Shown here piece by piece: positions 20,164-28,164 of a stretch of 64,000 bases of DNA (positions within the stretch are counted from its first letter, which is position 1; each line of letters starts with the position of its first letter). Position numbers and translations under genes: made by a program. The notes under the pieces are model-generated. The model did not search any database. It was not told the DNA's origin and saw only the letters and a program-made list of their open reading frames with translations. Source of the stretch: Demequina globuliformis (GTDB lineage: Bacteria; Actinomycetota; Actinomycetes; Actinomycetales; Demequinaceae); assembly GCF_000975155.1 (NCBI RefSeq), contig NZ_BBRG01000001.1:1066313-1130312 (forward strand). The letters are read 5' to 3'.

Positions 20164-21684
20164 GTCACACCTCCCCAATCGTGAGAGGCCTCGCACCACC
20201 AACGCGGCGCCGACGAACGACCTCTCACTGGCAGTGTGAACCGACTTGGCCGTTCTAGTACAGCATCTAGAGGAACGTCTATCTTTCTATCTAACAGGGA
20301 CTTTGCAGTGGTAGCCTCACGCCGACTATCGCCTGACGCCCAATATCCTTCGACCCGCATATCGAGCGCGAAGCCATGTCGCAGTAGCCCTAAATCGCTG
20401 AGGTAGCCCGCATTGACTCAGGCCGAGAAGCGGTGCGATCACACGCTGTAGCGGCGCCTCAATTTCGCTCAGGGCGAAACCGCCGTGCGACCATCGAGGC
20501 GCTCGGGATGTGCGGTCCGGCGAGACGCGGGCATCCGCGCCCGTCGCTACCGGAGCACGAGGATCCTCGGCGTTGCCGGGCGTGCTTCCTGCATGCAAAC
20601 CTCAAGCGACGTCATAACAGTCCAGCGCACAACGCCGTGGGGTGCTCGGTGGTAGCGGTTCGGGGCAGAGGCGCGTCGCGCCTTCGGAGAGCCTGCGACG
20701 CACACTCGGCGCACTGCGCCGTTCGTCAGCACGCTGAACTCTCGTACGGACTCCCCATGAACAGGCGCTCTCACGCGACCTGGTAGCGAGACGAGTTTGA
20801 ACCGATCAACGCCAGAGATTCCGCAAGACTGGACCCGTGCCGTTCAGGAGCGCGGGACACGTCACGCCGAGCCGCGCAGAATTCTGAGCGTACAGACAGA
20901 ATTTTGTCATCCCGCGCAATTTGAGTTGCGAGTGAGAGCGTGGACAGCAACCGGGAGCCTTCGCTCGTCTCAGCGTAGAGCGCTCCGCTCACGAGGGACG
21001 CGCGGTGGAGCAACACGTAGCGTCGTCGGGGTCACACGCCTCAGGCCACGGTGAGGAAATTTCGGATCGCACCCTCGATTCCGGCCTGCGGCACGGAGGC
21101 GGGGCGGCACGAAAGGTGCGGGCCTCACGCCCGACGGTTGATAGTCGACGGCACCGATACGTGATGAAGGGCACTCCGCCACGCCCTGGCCCCAGATGCA
21201 CTTGCGACGGCCACGCTCAGACCGTCTGAATCCCGGTGCGGTCGTTCATCACGATCTCCTTCACTTGCCCGTGCGGCCATGACTTCGACGTCATGGCCAC
21301 TGAGAGTGCAGGCACCACTAGGGCGGCGTCCCCAAAGTGCTGCCGTTCAGACATTTCCTTGAGTCTCGCAGTCCTGGACGCGACGTCCTACAGACGCGCA
21401 CCGCAAGGCACCGAGCACCCGACGACCACAACTGATGGCGTGTGCACACCCTCGCGCCCTATCTCCACAGGAGGCCGAGGCCCTCGATCCACGACCCCGA
21501 AGCTTGCTGCAAAAGTTGAGCGGCAGCGGCAGCCTCGGCGCGCCACACGGTCTCGAACCCGTCTGTCACCACTTCGGGGTGGGTGACGGCAAGGATGGCC
21601 AACACAATTGCAGCGGCCTCCCGCACAGCACGAGGCAAATAGTCCCCGCAGCGCAAGACGAGAGCGACTGCATTGGCCACGAAG
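20164..21684. other. 1.5-kb stretch with no supportable gene
   Basis: Short frames exist on both strands but none shows recognisable protein features or coding periodicity I trust. A weak candidate is a plus-strand frame from GTG 21236 encoding FTCPCGHDFDVM, a Cys-x-Cys knuckle-like start that soon degenerates; it may be a gene fossil. The first 150 bases probably carry the promoter of the paralogue operon (AT-rich, with repeated TCTATC at about 20279-20292). No tRNA, integrase or transposase remnant was recognised. Confidence 0.4.
21459..21680 (-). CDS. Possible small ORF downstream of the DUF6527 gene
   Basis: 73-residue frame starting GTG 21680, four bases after the DUF6527 gene stop, so it sits where a fourth gene of the ubiquitin-like operon would. 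The product is Ala/Leu-rich and helical with a hydrophobic centre (AAAIVLAILAV). No family recognised and no clear Shine-Dalgarno, so it could be chance. Confidence 0.2.
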   Translation of the reverse strand: MANAVALVLRCGDYLPRAVREAAAIVLAILAVTHPEVVTDGFETVWRAEAAAAAQLLQQASGSWIEGLGLLWR

Positions 21685-22080
21685 TCATGCTCGACTACCT
21701 CCTGTCAGACGTCTCCAAAGGCGGCGGGGCCATGACGAGTGCGCGCCGATTGCAGCGTCGCGCAATGCGTGATCTGACTGTCGGTTGACGGCAGCTCGAT
21801 CGTCGCTCATTGTTCCGGCCCATTGGATCACCCCGCGCGTGATCACGTAGTGCGATCTGCAGGGCAGTCCCCAATTGCCAATTGAGGGGGACAGCGAGAT
21901 CTCGCCGTCAAACGTGGCTTTCCATTGGGTAGGCGAAAGCGGGGTGACCACCTCGCGTTCGCAGCCGCAGGCGCATAGGTGCACGGCGGTGGAGTACTCG
22001 TACGAGATATAGAGGGTGTCGGGGTCGAGCTTGTGCGGGACGTGCGTCACGAAGGCCGGCACGACGCGACGAGTTCTCAC
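21685..22080 (-). CDS. DUF6527 family protein of a ubiquitin-like cassette
   Basis: 131 residues. The core has the family features: HLCACGCEREVVTPLSPTQW (two C-x-C pairs near residues 36-40), FDGEISLSPSIGNW, then PCRSHYVITRGVIQWA. The conserved Cys/His set (CxC, C..SHY) suggests metal binding; DUF6527 proteins are found next to Multiubiq and E1/E2 genes and have been suggested to act as peptidases for the Ubl. It begins with GTG 22080, overlapping the E1 stop by four bases. The C-terminal 45 residues (basic, RRLWRRL) are not part of the conserved core. Role in maturation or removal of the Ubl is inference. Confidence 0.8.
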   Translation of the reverse strand: MRTRRVVPAFVTHVPHKLDPDTLYISYEYSTAVHLCACGCEREVVTPLSPTQWKATFDGEISLSPSIGNWGLPCRSHYVITRGVIQWAGTMSDDRAAVNRQSDHALRDAAIGAHSSWPRRLWRRLTGGSRA

Positions 22081-23249
22081 GACTTATCCTCGTCACAACG
22101 GAGTTCGTCGGTGTAGATCTTGTAGATGGTCTCGCGGGAGGGCGTGTGAGTGGCGTAGTAACCGAGGTAGCGCTTCCACTGCACGACCGCGTAGGCGGCG
22201 TTGAGCATGTTGAGTTCGGCGGTTTGGATGTTGCGGTCGTAGTCGGGATCAAAGGGGACTGTCCCGCTACCCGTCGTAGGCGTCGGATCTTCGGGGAGCA
22301 ACATAGTGGAGCAGACGAGACCCGACAGGCCGGAGGGCTCCTCGTCGACGCCCATTCCGACGGTGACGACGGGTATGCCACGCTCATGCAACCACGTCAT
22401 GATTGCGTGCTTCGCCGGCGCGTCGGCTGCGGCGAGGAAGACGAAGGTGCAGTCGCTGAGCAGTTGGAGGTTGTCCTCGTCGAGGAAGACCGGGTGGGCC
22501 GTGATGCCTGTGTGCATGTGGCCATAGAGGCCGGCGAAGTACTCGGCCTTGTTGAGTCGGACCCTAAGAGCGTCGATGTCGGCGGCTCCCGGAGCGCGGA
22601 AGGCGTTGTGGTTGTCGAGAACGTCACCGTCAAGGAGCACAATCCTGTCTACCCAGGTCTTCGCGACCTGGTCGAGGATGTAGCTGCCCGTGCCGCCAAC
22701 GCCGACGATGCCGATTGTGTGGCCGCGAAACTTGCTGTTGAGTTCGGCCAGGCCCGCCCGGGATGTGGCGGAGTCGCGGTAGATGAATGGGAGCCCTTCT
22801 TCGACTTCCTGCCATGCCGCTCCCGGGGTGAGGTTGACCGTGGAGTCGACAGCGATCGCAGGGTGTCCAAGGTTCCGCGCATACGAGGTGATCTTGTCGT
22901 AGTGGTTTTCGTACTTCCCTTGGCGTTTTGGCTTGAGGGAGATCATGAACTGAGCGGTCAGACCCGGTCCAATGACACGACGGTCGGGGGACGGACCCCC
23001 CAAAGGGGTTCCGTCTTCGTGGTGCGGTTGCTCGCCGACGAACCAGATCCGGTGGTCGCCGGATTGGTCGACGGCGGTGTCGCCGCTGAATGTGACCGGA
23101 AAGGCGAGCTGGCCGTACGCGACCGTCCTTGCTTTGGTCACGTACGGCACTTGATTGACGACGAGGTGGCCTCCGACGAGGCTCAGGTCGTAGCCCTCGT
23201 CGAGCAGGCGCACCGTATGCGGGTCATGAGCGAACGGTGACGTAGGCAT
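22077..23249 (-). CDS. E2-like/E1 fusion, ThiF-family adenylyltransferase
   Basis: 390 residues. Residues about 1-165 match the E2-like domain (DUF6791) found ahead of E1 domains in Multiubiq operons (GYLVVxxVPYV-like start, then ISLKP...YENHYDKITSYA). Residues about 175-390 are a ThiF/E1 domain with the ATP-binding GVGGTGS (183-189), LLDGD (206-210), NAFR and NKAEYF. The N-terminal E2-like part contains no cysteine at all, so it cannot form a thioester there; the only cysteines are at about 267, 313 and 385. It should adenylate the C-terminus of the Ubl encoded just upstream. Its start overlaps the Ubl gene by 26 bases. Confidence 0.85.
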   Translation of the reverse strand: MPTSPFAHDPHTVRLLDEGYDLSLVGGHLVVNQVPYVTKARTVAYGQLAFPVTFSGDTAVDQSGDHRIWFVGEQPHHEDGTPLGGPSPDRRVIGPGLTAQFMISLKPKRQGKYENHYDKITSYARNLGHPAIAVDSTVNLTPGAAWQEVEEGLPFIYRDSATSRAGLAELNSKFRGHTIGIVGVGGTGSYILDQVAKTWVDRIVLLDGDVLDNHNAFRAPGAADIDALRVRLNKAEYFAGLYGHMHTGITAHPVFLDEDNLQLLSDCTFVFLAAADAPAKHAIMTWLHERGIPVVTVGMGVDEEPSGLSGLVCSTMLLPEDPTPTTGSGTVPFDPDYDRNIQTAELNMLNAAYAVVQWKRYLGYYATHTPSRETIYKIYTDELRCDEDKS

Positions 23250-23514
23250 CGAAAACCATCCCCTTCTTCACCGGGACGCTCTGGCCGGGCCGAAGGCTGC
23301 CCTGGCCATTGCCGTGTACTCCTCGCGAGAACTCGACACGGGCTTCCTCGTTCGCGGCGACAGGCTGGTTCGGGTAAGTCAGTGCGAGTACCTGCTCGAA
23401 GCTGATGCTGCGCTCGGTCCACTCGTGGGGCCGGGTGTTGATGATGATCGTGGTCGCGGGCTTGCCGCGGTCGTTGTCGTCCGCAGGAGACGCCTTCTGC
23501 TCGGGTATGGTCAT
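23224..23514 (-). CDS. Multiubiquitin-type ubiquitin-like protein (single domain)
   Basis: 96 residues. After a charged, disordered N-terminus (about 20 residues), the remainder matches the Multiubiq fold: TIIINTRPHEWTERSISFEQ (strand, then helix), LALTYP, VEFSRGVHGNGQGSL and PGQSVPVKKGMVFDAYVT. This is the beta-grasp Ubl that the adjacent E1-like enzyme would activate. Only one domain copy is present. The chain ends VTVRS, not in GlyGly; whether the C-terminus is trimmed is unknown. First gene of the Ubl-E2/E1-DUF6527 operon and divergent from the HigB gene at 23648. Confidence 0.85.
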   Translation of the reverse strand: MTIPEQKASPADDNDRGKPATTIIINTRPHEWTERSISFEQVLALTYPNQPVAANEEARVEFSRGVHGNGQGSLRPGQSVPVKKGMVFDAYVTVRS

Positions 23515-23587
23515 GGAAAAATCTCACATTCGTTGTCGATCGCGTCGCGGCAGGACGTTCGGCGATCGTAGTTTTATGAACCAATCT

Positions 23588-23623
23588 GGTGTAGCAATTG
23601 AAATGCTACACCGACTTGGTGTA
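23588..23623. promoter_or_regulatory. Compound operator between the Ubl operon and the toxin-antitoxin module
   Basis: GGTGTAGCA-ATTGAAA-TGCTACACC is a perfect 9-bp inverted repeat (23588-23612). Its right arm pairs again with TTGGTGTA: TACACC-GACTT-GGTGTA (23607-23623). Three half-sites in 36 bases directly upstream of the toxin start look like cooperative binding sites for the HigA-type antitoxin. Confidence 0.65.
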
Positions 23624-23647
23624 TATTTCCAGTCATGGGGTGGCGTC

Positions 23648-23983
23648 GTGGAGATCGGCTTTCGTCGCGAGAGCGAGGCAGCACTCTTCAACGACTCATC
23701 TCAACTTCGGCGCAAGTACGGAAAGGACTGCGCCGAACGGATCGAGGCGCGCCTTGCCCAGATCGATGCCGCGCCATCTCTCGCAGCGCTCGCCAAGCTC
23801 CCCCAAGCTCGCTTGCATCAGCTCGTCGGGAATCGCGACGAGCAGTTTTCGCTTGACCTCAAGCACCCACTTCGTTTGATCGTCGAGGTCGCTGATGACC
23901 CAGTGCCACGCCTCGCGGACAATGGAATCGACCGGCAGCAGGTCACGAGGCTCGCATTCGTCGAGATCACGGACACCCACTAA
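23648..23983 (+). CDS. HigB/RelE-like toxin
   Basis: 111 residues with the RelE-superfamily pattern: short strand, helix (ALFNDSSQLRRKYGKDCAERIEARLAQI), AALAKLPQARLHQL, then strands with FSLDLKHPLRLIVEV and a final VTRLAFVEITDTH. Probably a ribosome-dependent mRNA endonuclease. GTG 23648 is chosen because the family begins with the strand VEIGFRRE; ATG starts farther upstream would run through the operator. It sits 19 bases ahead of the antitoxin gene, toxin-first as is normal for HigBA modules. Confidence 0.8.
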   Translation: MEIGFRRESEAALFNDSSQLRRKYGKDCAERIEARLAQIDAAPSLAALAKLPQARLHQLVGNRDEQFSLDLKHPLRLIVEVADDPVPRLADNGIDRQQVTRLAFVEITDTH

Positions 23984-24002
23984 CTAGACGGGAGAGGCAG
24001 AC

Positions 24003-25121
24003 ATGACCGCTGACGCAACTGCACTGCAGTGGCACGCGTATGCCCCCAAACGCACACCGCACCCCGGCGTGACATTGCGCGAAACTCTCGAAGCGCTCAA
24101 CATGTCGCAAAGCAAGCTCTCCACACGCACTGGCCTCACGCAGAAGCACATTAACCAGATCATCCAGGGCAACGCGTCCATCTCGCCTGCGACCGCTTTG
24201 CTCCTCGAAAGGGCGACGGGCGTCCCCGCCGACCTGTGGAACAACCTGGAGTCTCGCTACCAGGACCTCAAACTGCGCCAGGAAGAGGCAGTCGAGCTCG
24301 CTGAGCGAGCCTCGTGGCTAGAGCGGGTGCCCGTGACAGAGTTGCGCAAGCGCGGGTTCATCACCGCGACCATGCGCGACAAGGGACTACTGGTTCAACA
24401 AGTCATGGAATTCTTCGGTGTTGGCTCCCTTGATGCGTGGGAGCAAACATGGAACCGACCGGCCGCAGCATTTCTGCAGTCAAGCGCCTACGAAATCAAT
24501 GCTGGCGCCGTCGCCGCTTGGCTACGACTTGGCGAGATCGCGGCCTCAAAGCAAGACCGCGAGTACGGCGAGTTTGATAAGGCAGCTCTTCGGGCGGCCC
24601 TCCCCGGCCTCAGAGCACTCACCCTTGAGCGCCCGAAGGACTTCTTCCCTAAACTCACGCAAATCTGCGCCGACATTGGAATCGCTGTCGTACTTGTTCC
24701 AGACATCCCCGGAACGCGCGCAAGCGGCGCAACGCGCTTTCTGTCACCGCAACGCGCACTCGTGCAACTGAGCAACCGCGGAAAGCGCAATGACAAGTTC
24801 TGGTTCGCCTTCTTTCACGAGCTAGCCCACCTGCTCCTTCACGGCAAGAAGGGCACGTTTGTTCACATCGACCCCAATGGCGACTCGAGCCCCGACACGG
24901 GATACGAGCAGGAGGCCAACGACTACGCAGGCCGTCTTCTGATCCCGTCAGAGGCAGAAGCGCGGCTCCGCGCGATACGCACCCCCGATGAGGCCCAGCG
25001 GCTCGCGAGCGATATCGGCGTAGCCCCCGGAATCGTCGCAGGACGAGTGCAGCGCGAAACGCAGGACTGGACATTCGGTATGTCACTGTGCACGAAGTTT
25101 GAGCTAAAGACGCGGACCTGA
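24003..25121 (+). CDS. HigA-type antitoxin fused to ImmA/IrrE metallopeptidase
   Basis: 372 residues. Residues about 20-95 are a HigA/Xre helix-turn-helix domain (LRETLEALNMSQSKLSTRTG then HINQIIQGNASISPATAL). Residues about 215-340 form an ImmA/IrrE-type zinc peptidase with HELAH (272-276) and the downstream EANDYA glutamate. Such fusions are known and may add regulated self-cleavage or substrate cleavage to ordinary repression. RBS GGGAGAGG precedes ATG 24003. It likely binds the three-half-site operator at 23588-23623 and neutralises the toxin encoded before it. Confidence 0.88.
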   Translation: MTADATALQWHAYAPKRTPHPGVTLRETLEALNMSQSKLSTRTGLTQKHINQIIQGNASISPATALLLERATGVPADLWNNLESRYQDLKLRQEEAVELAERASWLERVPVTELRKRGFITATMRDKGLLVQQVMEFFGVGSLDAWEQTWNRPAAAFLQSSAYEINAGAVAAWLRLGEIAASKQDREYGEFDKAALRAALPGLRALTLERPKDFFPKLTQICADIGIAVVLVPDIPGTRASGATRFLSPQRALVQLSNRGKRNDKFWFAFFHELAHLLLHGKKGTFVHIDPNGDSSPDTGYEQEANDYAGRLLIPSEAEARLRAIRTPDEAQRLASDIGVAPGIVAGRVQRETQDWTFGMSLCTKFELKTRT

Positions 25122-25172
25122 GACTCCTCGTCGCTCGCCGCCCACACGACAAACTCCAATCGGCAGGCGTCT

Positions 25173-26312
25173 CTAGCCGTCAACAACTTGCCCCGTCTGC
25201 ATTGGACCATGCTGGTTCAGACCGACGAACCTTCCGGGGAACGCGATGCCGGTCTTGCGCTCGGGCAGACTCTGGCCTCCCAAGGTGATTCGGTCCCTGA
25301 ACCCGGTGGGGAGGCCAAAGTCATCGGTTCTAGGAGTTGGGCCATCTGGGTACAGCCCTGGATGAGGGGGCGCAGTCAAGCCGTCGACCTGGTCACCCCG
25401 GCTCTCGAAGTGTTCGCGCGCGAGTCCATGGAAGAGCGCACCGTGGACCCATGCCACCATCTCGCACTCTTGCAGAACCTCGTCGATGTCAATCTGCACC
25501 TGCGACACCTCAAGCCCTGGGTTGTCTTTTCTCCGACCCGGGGAACGGTGCAGCGCTTCGATGACGGGAGCGCGTATTACGTCGGTCGTCTTCGGACCGT
25601 TGATGTCACTCAGCCTGATGCTTCCCTCAGGGGTTGGCGCGGCAGTCGTGATCGCTAGCCTCATGTCATCTCGCGCGGCGACAGCGAGTCCATGCTTGGT
25701 CTTGTTGTACACCCCATGCAGATAAAAATCGGACCTGCTCAGGAGAAGAGATGCGTAGTGAAGCCAAGACTCGAATACATCGAGCGTCGAGACGACGTCA
25801 TCCTTGTCGCGACGGAGGTAGATTTCTGGCGCTGGGAGAAGTAGATCGGCAAGCCGTTGGCCAGTGGCCTCTATCTTCAATGCGTCCCAAAGCATCCGGT
25901 TGACGTCGCGCACTGTCGTCGGTCCCTCCGAGACCTTCAGCCAAATACAACGCGGCTGCGGGGTCGAGTCATCGAGCGCGGCCCAAGCGAGCCTGACGGT
26001 GTTTTCGGCCAGTTGCTGTCGGAGCACGAAGGCATCTAGTGCGAGTTGTGTAGCGGCGATTCTGGCAGGAGACCGACGGTCGGATGGGGCGGTGCGCAGG
26101 TCATGCTCTCCAACTACATCGCTCGGCGCCTCAGTCCCTTGCTGCACAGCGCCCGGCGCGGAGTCGGAATCAGCAGAATGTGCGCGCCAAGTACGCATCA
26201 TGGACACGCGTGACTTGGTGAGCGCGAAGGGATCAGACGAGAGAAAAGTGTCATCGAGGGCTTCAGCCTGTGCCTCACTGAGATCAGCGCCAGTTGCTTC
26301 TGGATAGATCAC
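25173..26312 (-). CDS. Unrecognised protein coupled to apeA
   Basis: 379 residues, no family recognised. Starts at GTG 26312, sharing its first base with the TAG stop of the upstream ApeA-like gene, so translation is coupled. The sequence is largely helical; around residues 200-215 it has HGVYNKTKHGL, an N-x(2)-K-H type motif seen in helical defence and HEPN-like proteins. N-terminal 90 residues are acidic and disordered. Its rigid linkage to apeA suggests a partner, regulator or second effector, but no function can be assigned. Confidence 0.7.
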   Translation of the reverse strand: MIYPEATGADLSEAQAEALDDTFLSSDPFALTKSRVSMMRTWRAHSADSDSAPGAVQQGTEAPSDVVGEHDLRTAPSDRRSPARIAATQLALDAFVLRQQLAENTVRLAWAALDDSTPQPRCIWLKVSEGPTTVRDVNRMLWDALKIEATGQRLADLLLPAPEIYLRRDKDDVVSTLDVFESWLHYASLLLSRSDFYLHGVYNKTKHGLAVAARDDMRLAITTAAPTPEGSIRLSDINGPKTTDVIRAPVIEALHRSPGRRKDNPGLEVSQVQIDIDEVLQECEMVAWVHGALFHGLAREHFESRGDQVDGLTAPPHPGLYPDGPTPRTDDFGLPTGFRDRITLGGQSLPERKTGIAFPGRFVGLNQHGPMQTGQVVDG

Positions 26313-27781
26313 TACCTGTTCCCGTCTCTTGTGGAGCCAAACCGCTCATGGGCCCGTCTAGCTACGGCGCCCAACAACGTGGAGTCAGCCACCAGCGCAC
26401 TCAGCGCGCTTGTCGGAACCCCCAGTTCCATGAGCAGGTTGAGCGTCACCACAGCGGCCGTTACGTCGATGATCGTCAGCAATGAGTGGACACTGTGGTT
26501 CGGGGCCCTGCCCGCGTGACTCAACTGGTTGCGGGCGTCGACCGCGAGGCGCGCCCACGTCGCACGATCGTGCACGACGAGATCGCCGACCCGTCCCGGC
26601 AAGCGATCAACGAGGAACTCAAGACGTTCTCTAAGCGGCGCTTCGTTCGCTGCAAGGCGTTCCAACACCCAATCGTGATGCGCTTCATCAACTGCGCCAG
26701 CTGCAGCCTTCTGTATCCGCTTGTGCTCACCCCGCGAAAAAGGACGTGGGGGGTCGAGATCGCGGCTGAGCGACTCTGCGGCGCCGACGGACGCAAGAAG
26801 TCGACTCTCGAGATACGCGTGCCCGCCGAACTTGAGGCTAAGGAGGAGATTTACAGCCGCCCTGTGCTTTTCGCGTGTCGCGAGCCAGCGCGGCACCAGA
26901 TCGCAAAAGGGCAACTCTCGGGCCGTAATCAACAGATGCGGTGCACGCTTGCTTCTCGACGCGAGTCGTTCCGCCCCGCGTTGACGAGTCATGACGCCCA
27001 CACCCCTCGGCAGGCCACGTCCCGGGTGACCTTTGCGGAGCGTTTCGGTCTCCCGGGGGAGGTTCGCGCGGATGGACAGGACGGCGCTCGGTTCCCGAGC
27101 GATAAACGTGATCAGGTCCTGTAAGGCCTGCACTATCGATTTGACGTCCGCGAGGGATGCCGGCGACCCAAACTCTACGGAGACTACGGGCCTATCGTTC
27201 ATCTCCGCGCTGTAACCGCCGCGACTGACGTTGACCCCGTTCACCCTCCACTGGTGCCAGATCGAGAACGAGATAGAACCAGAGCTCGCCGTCTGTGCGG
27301 GCTGCCTGTGCAGTTCGATGCCGGTGACAAGGCTGTCCCCGGGCTTCCCTCGGTGCTCCGAGAATGACGACTCTCCAAGCCAGAGTGCAACACTCTCAAT
27401 GGCGCATTCGAATCCGATGAAGGCTCGCTCTTCGCGAGCCGCCAGCAATACGCCAAGAAGCGCGTCGCTCGCCACGAGAGTCTGCTCGTAGGGGTCGATC
27501 CCGCCAATGGAGCGGGTCGGCGTCACCCCAACAAGTGTGATGGGCTTGCCCGCGACGTAACCGTGGACAATCGGATACTCGGTCACACCACCCGTGTAAG
27601 CCCGTGCGCCGGGGCCCATCTGTTCCCACTGGCCCGACTCGAAACCTCCCGCGAGCTTCACGCTGACACCGTCAGCCGGCGAATACGCCAATTGACCGCC
27701 GAATCGAGTTTCGGGTGACGACGGCAACCACCATTCGCCCCAAAATTCTTGTGCTTCGAGTAGTTCGATCGGCTCGGACAT
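26312..27781 (-). CDS. ApeA-like HEPN-domain antiphage protein
   Basis: 489 residues. The N-terminal half fits the ApeA N-terminal beta-rich domain (GEWWLPSSPE, FGGQLAY, VSVKLAG, IVHGYVAGKPITLVG). The C-terminal half is a helical Apea-like HEPN domain with the RNxxxH active-site motif at Arg417-His422 (ARNQLSHAG). HEPN domains of this class are RNases; ApeA was described as an abortive-infection factor. Start ATG 27781 with GGGGGCGAGG upstream. Followed without gap by a coupled unknown gene. It is intact as far as can be seen. Confidence 0.8.
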   Translation of the reverse strand: MSEPIELLEAQEFWGEWWLPSSPETRFGGQLAYSPADGVSVKLAGGFESGQWEQMGPGARAYTGGVTEYPIVHGYVAGKPITLVGVTPTRSIGGIDPYEQTLVASDALLGVLLAAREERAFIGFECAIESVALWLGESSFSEHRGKPGDSLVTGIELHRQPAQTASSGSISFSIWHQWRVNGVNVSRGGYSAEMNDRPVVSVEFGSPASLADVKSIVQALQDLITFIAREPSAVLSIRANLPRETETLRKGHPGRGLPRGVGVMTRQRGAERLASRSKRAPHLLITARELPFCDLVPRWLATREKHRAAVNLLLSLKFGGHAYLESRLLASVGAAESLSRDLDPPRPFSRGEHKRIQKAAAGAVDEAHHDWVLERLAANEAPLRERLEFLVDRLPGRVGDLVVHDRATWARLAVDARNQLSHAGRAPNHSVHSLLTIIDVTAAVVTLNLLMELGVPTSALSALVADSTLLGAVARRAHERFGSTRDGNR

Positions 27782-27885
27782 CCTCGCCCCCAGAGAAGTA
27801 TCGTGTCGTGTCCAGTAGTAGCACTTCAGTCCGGAAACAGCGCTTCACAACGCTCGTTGCGCGGGTAGGACTCGTGGGGAACAAT

Positions 27886-27902
27886 ACCCCTGGTAAATTG
27901 GC
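27886..27902 (+). repeat. Right copy of the island-flanking direct repeat
   Basis: ACCCCTGGTAAAT then T-GGC; identical over 13 bases, and 16 of 17, to 13322-13338 in the same orientation, 14.56 kb apart. It marks the point where chromosomal housekeeping genes resume. Confidence 0.45.
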
Positions 27903-28045
27903 ACTTGCGAAACTTGCTGAGATAGCGGCCGGTCGCACTGGTCTCCTCGGCCCCCTTTTCGACCAGGTTTTGTGCTCAGCGTATCTCAGCATTTTGCTGG
28001 GATTCGCACGCGGCGGACACTAGCCCCCTCCGCCCTTTCCGCCAA

Positions 28046-28127
28046 ATGGCTCCATTTGGTCGTTTTAGCCCGCTATAACAGGCACTTTGTGCCACTTCAG
28101 CGGTGCGGTAAGGCGGGCCGATGCCCG
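28046..28127 (+). repeat. Dispersed intergenic repeat, copy 1
   Basis: Contains ATGGCTCCATTTGG (28046-28059), exactly 40 bases later TTTGTGCCACTTCAGCGG (28086-28103), then the small hairpin CGGGC-CGAT-GCCCG (28114-28127). The same two blocks with the same 40-base spacing occur at 43412-43469. Confidence 0.7.
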
Positions 28128-28164
28128 AGCACGTTGGCTTATCGCGCACCGCGGTGCCGGTGGC

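Larger units (their letters stand above)
27782..28164. other. Intergenic region at the right edge of the accessory island
   Basis: No gene seen. Holds the promoter region of apeA (minus strand), the right copy of the island-flanking repeat (27886-27902) and most of a dispersed intergenic repeat unit (28046-28127). Confidence 0.6.

Noticed and set aside
16085-20886. 17-mer GAGCCGC[AG]CAGAATTCT on both sides of the paralogue operon (16084-16100 and about 20869-20885)
   Set aside because: One mismatch in 17 bases is expected by chance several times among all pairs in 64 kb, and the left copy is part of a hairpin.
22077-23249. CBASS cap2/cap3 system
   Set aside because: There is no CD-NTase or JAB peptidase gene; the Multiubiq-type Ubl and DUF6527 fit a different ubiquitin-like cassette.
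13322-27902. Calling the island a prophage
   Set aside because: No integrase, terminase, portal, capsid or lysis genes are recognisable.
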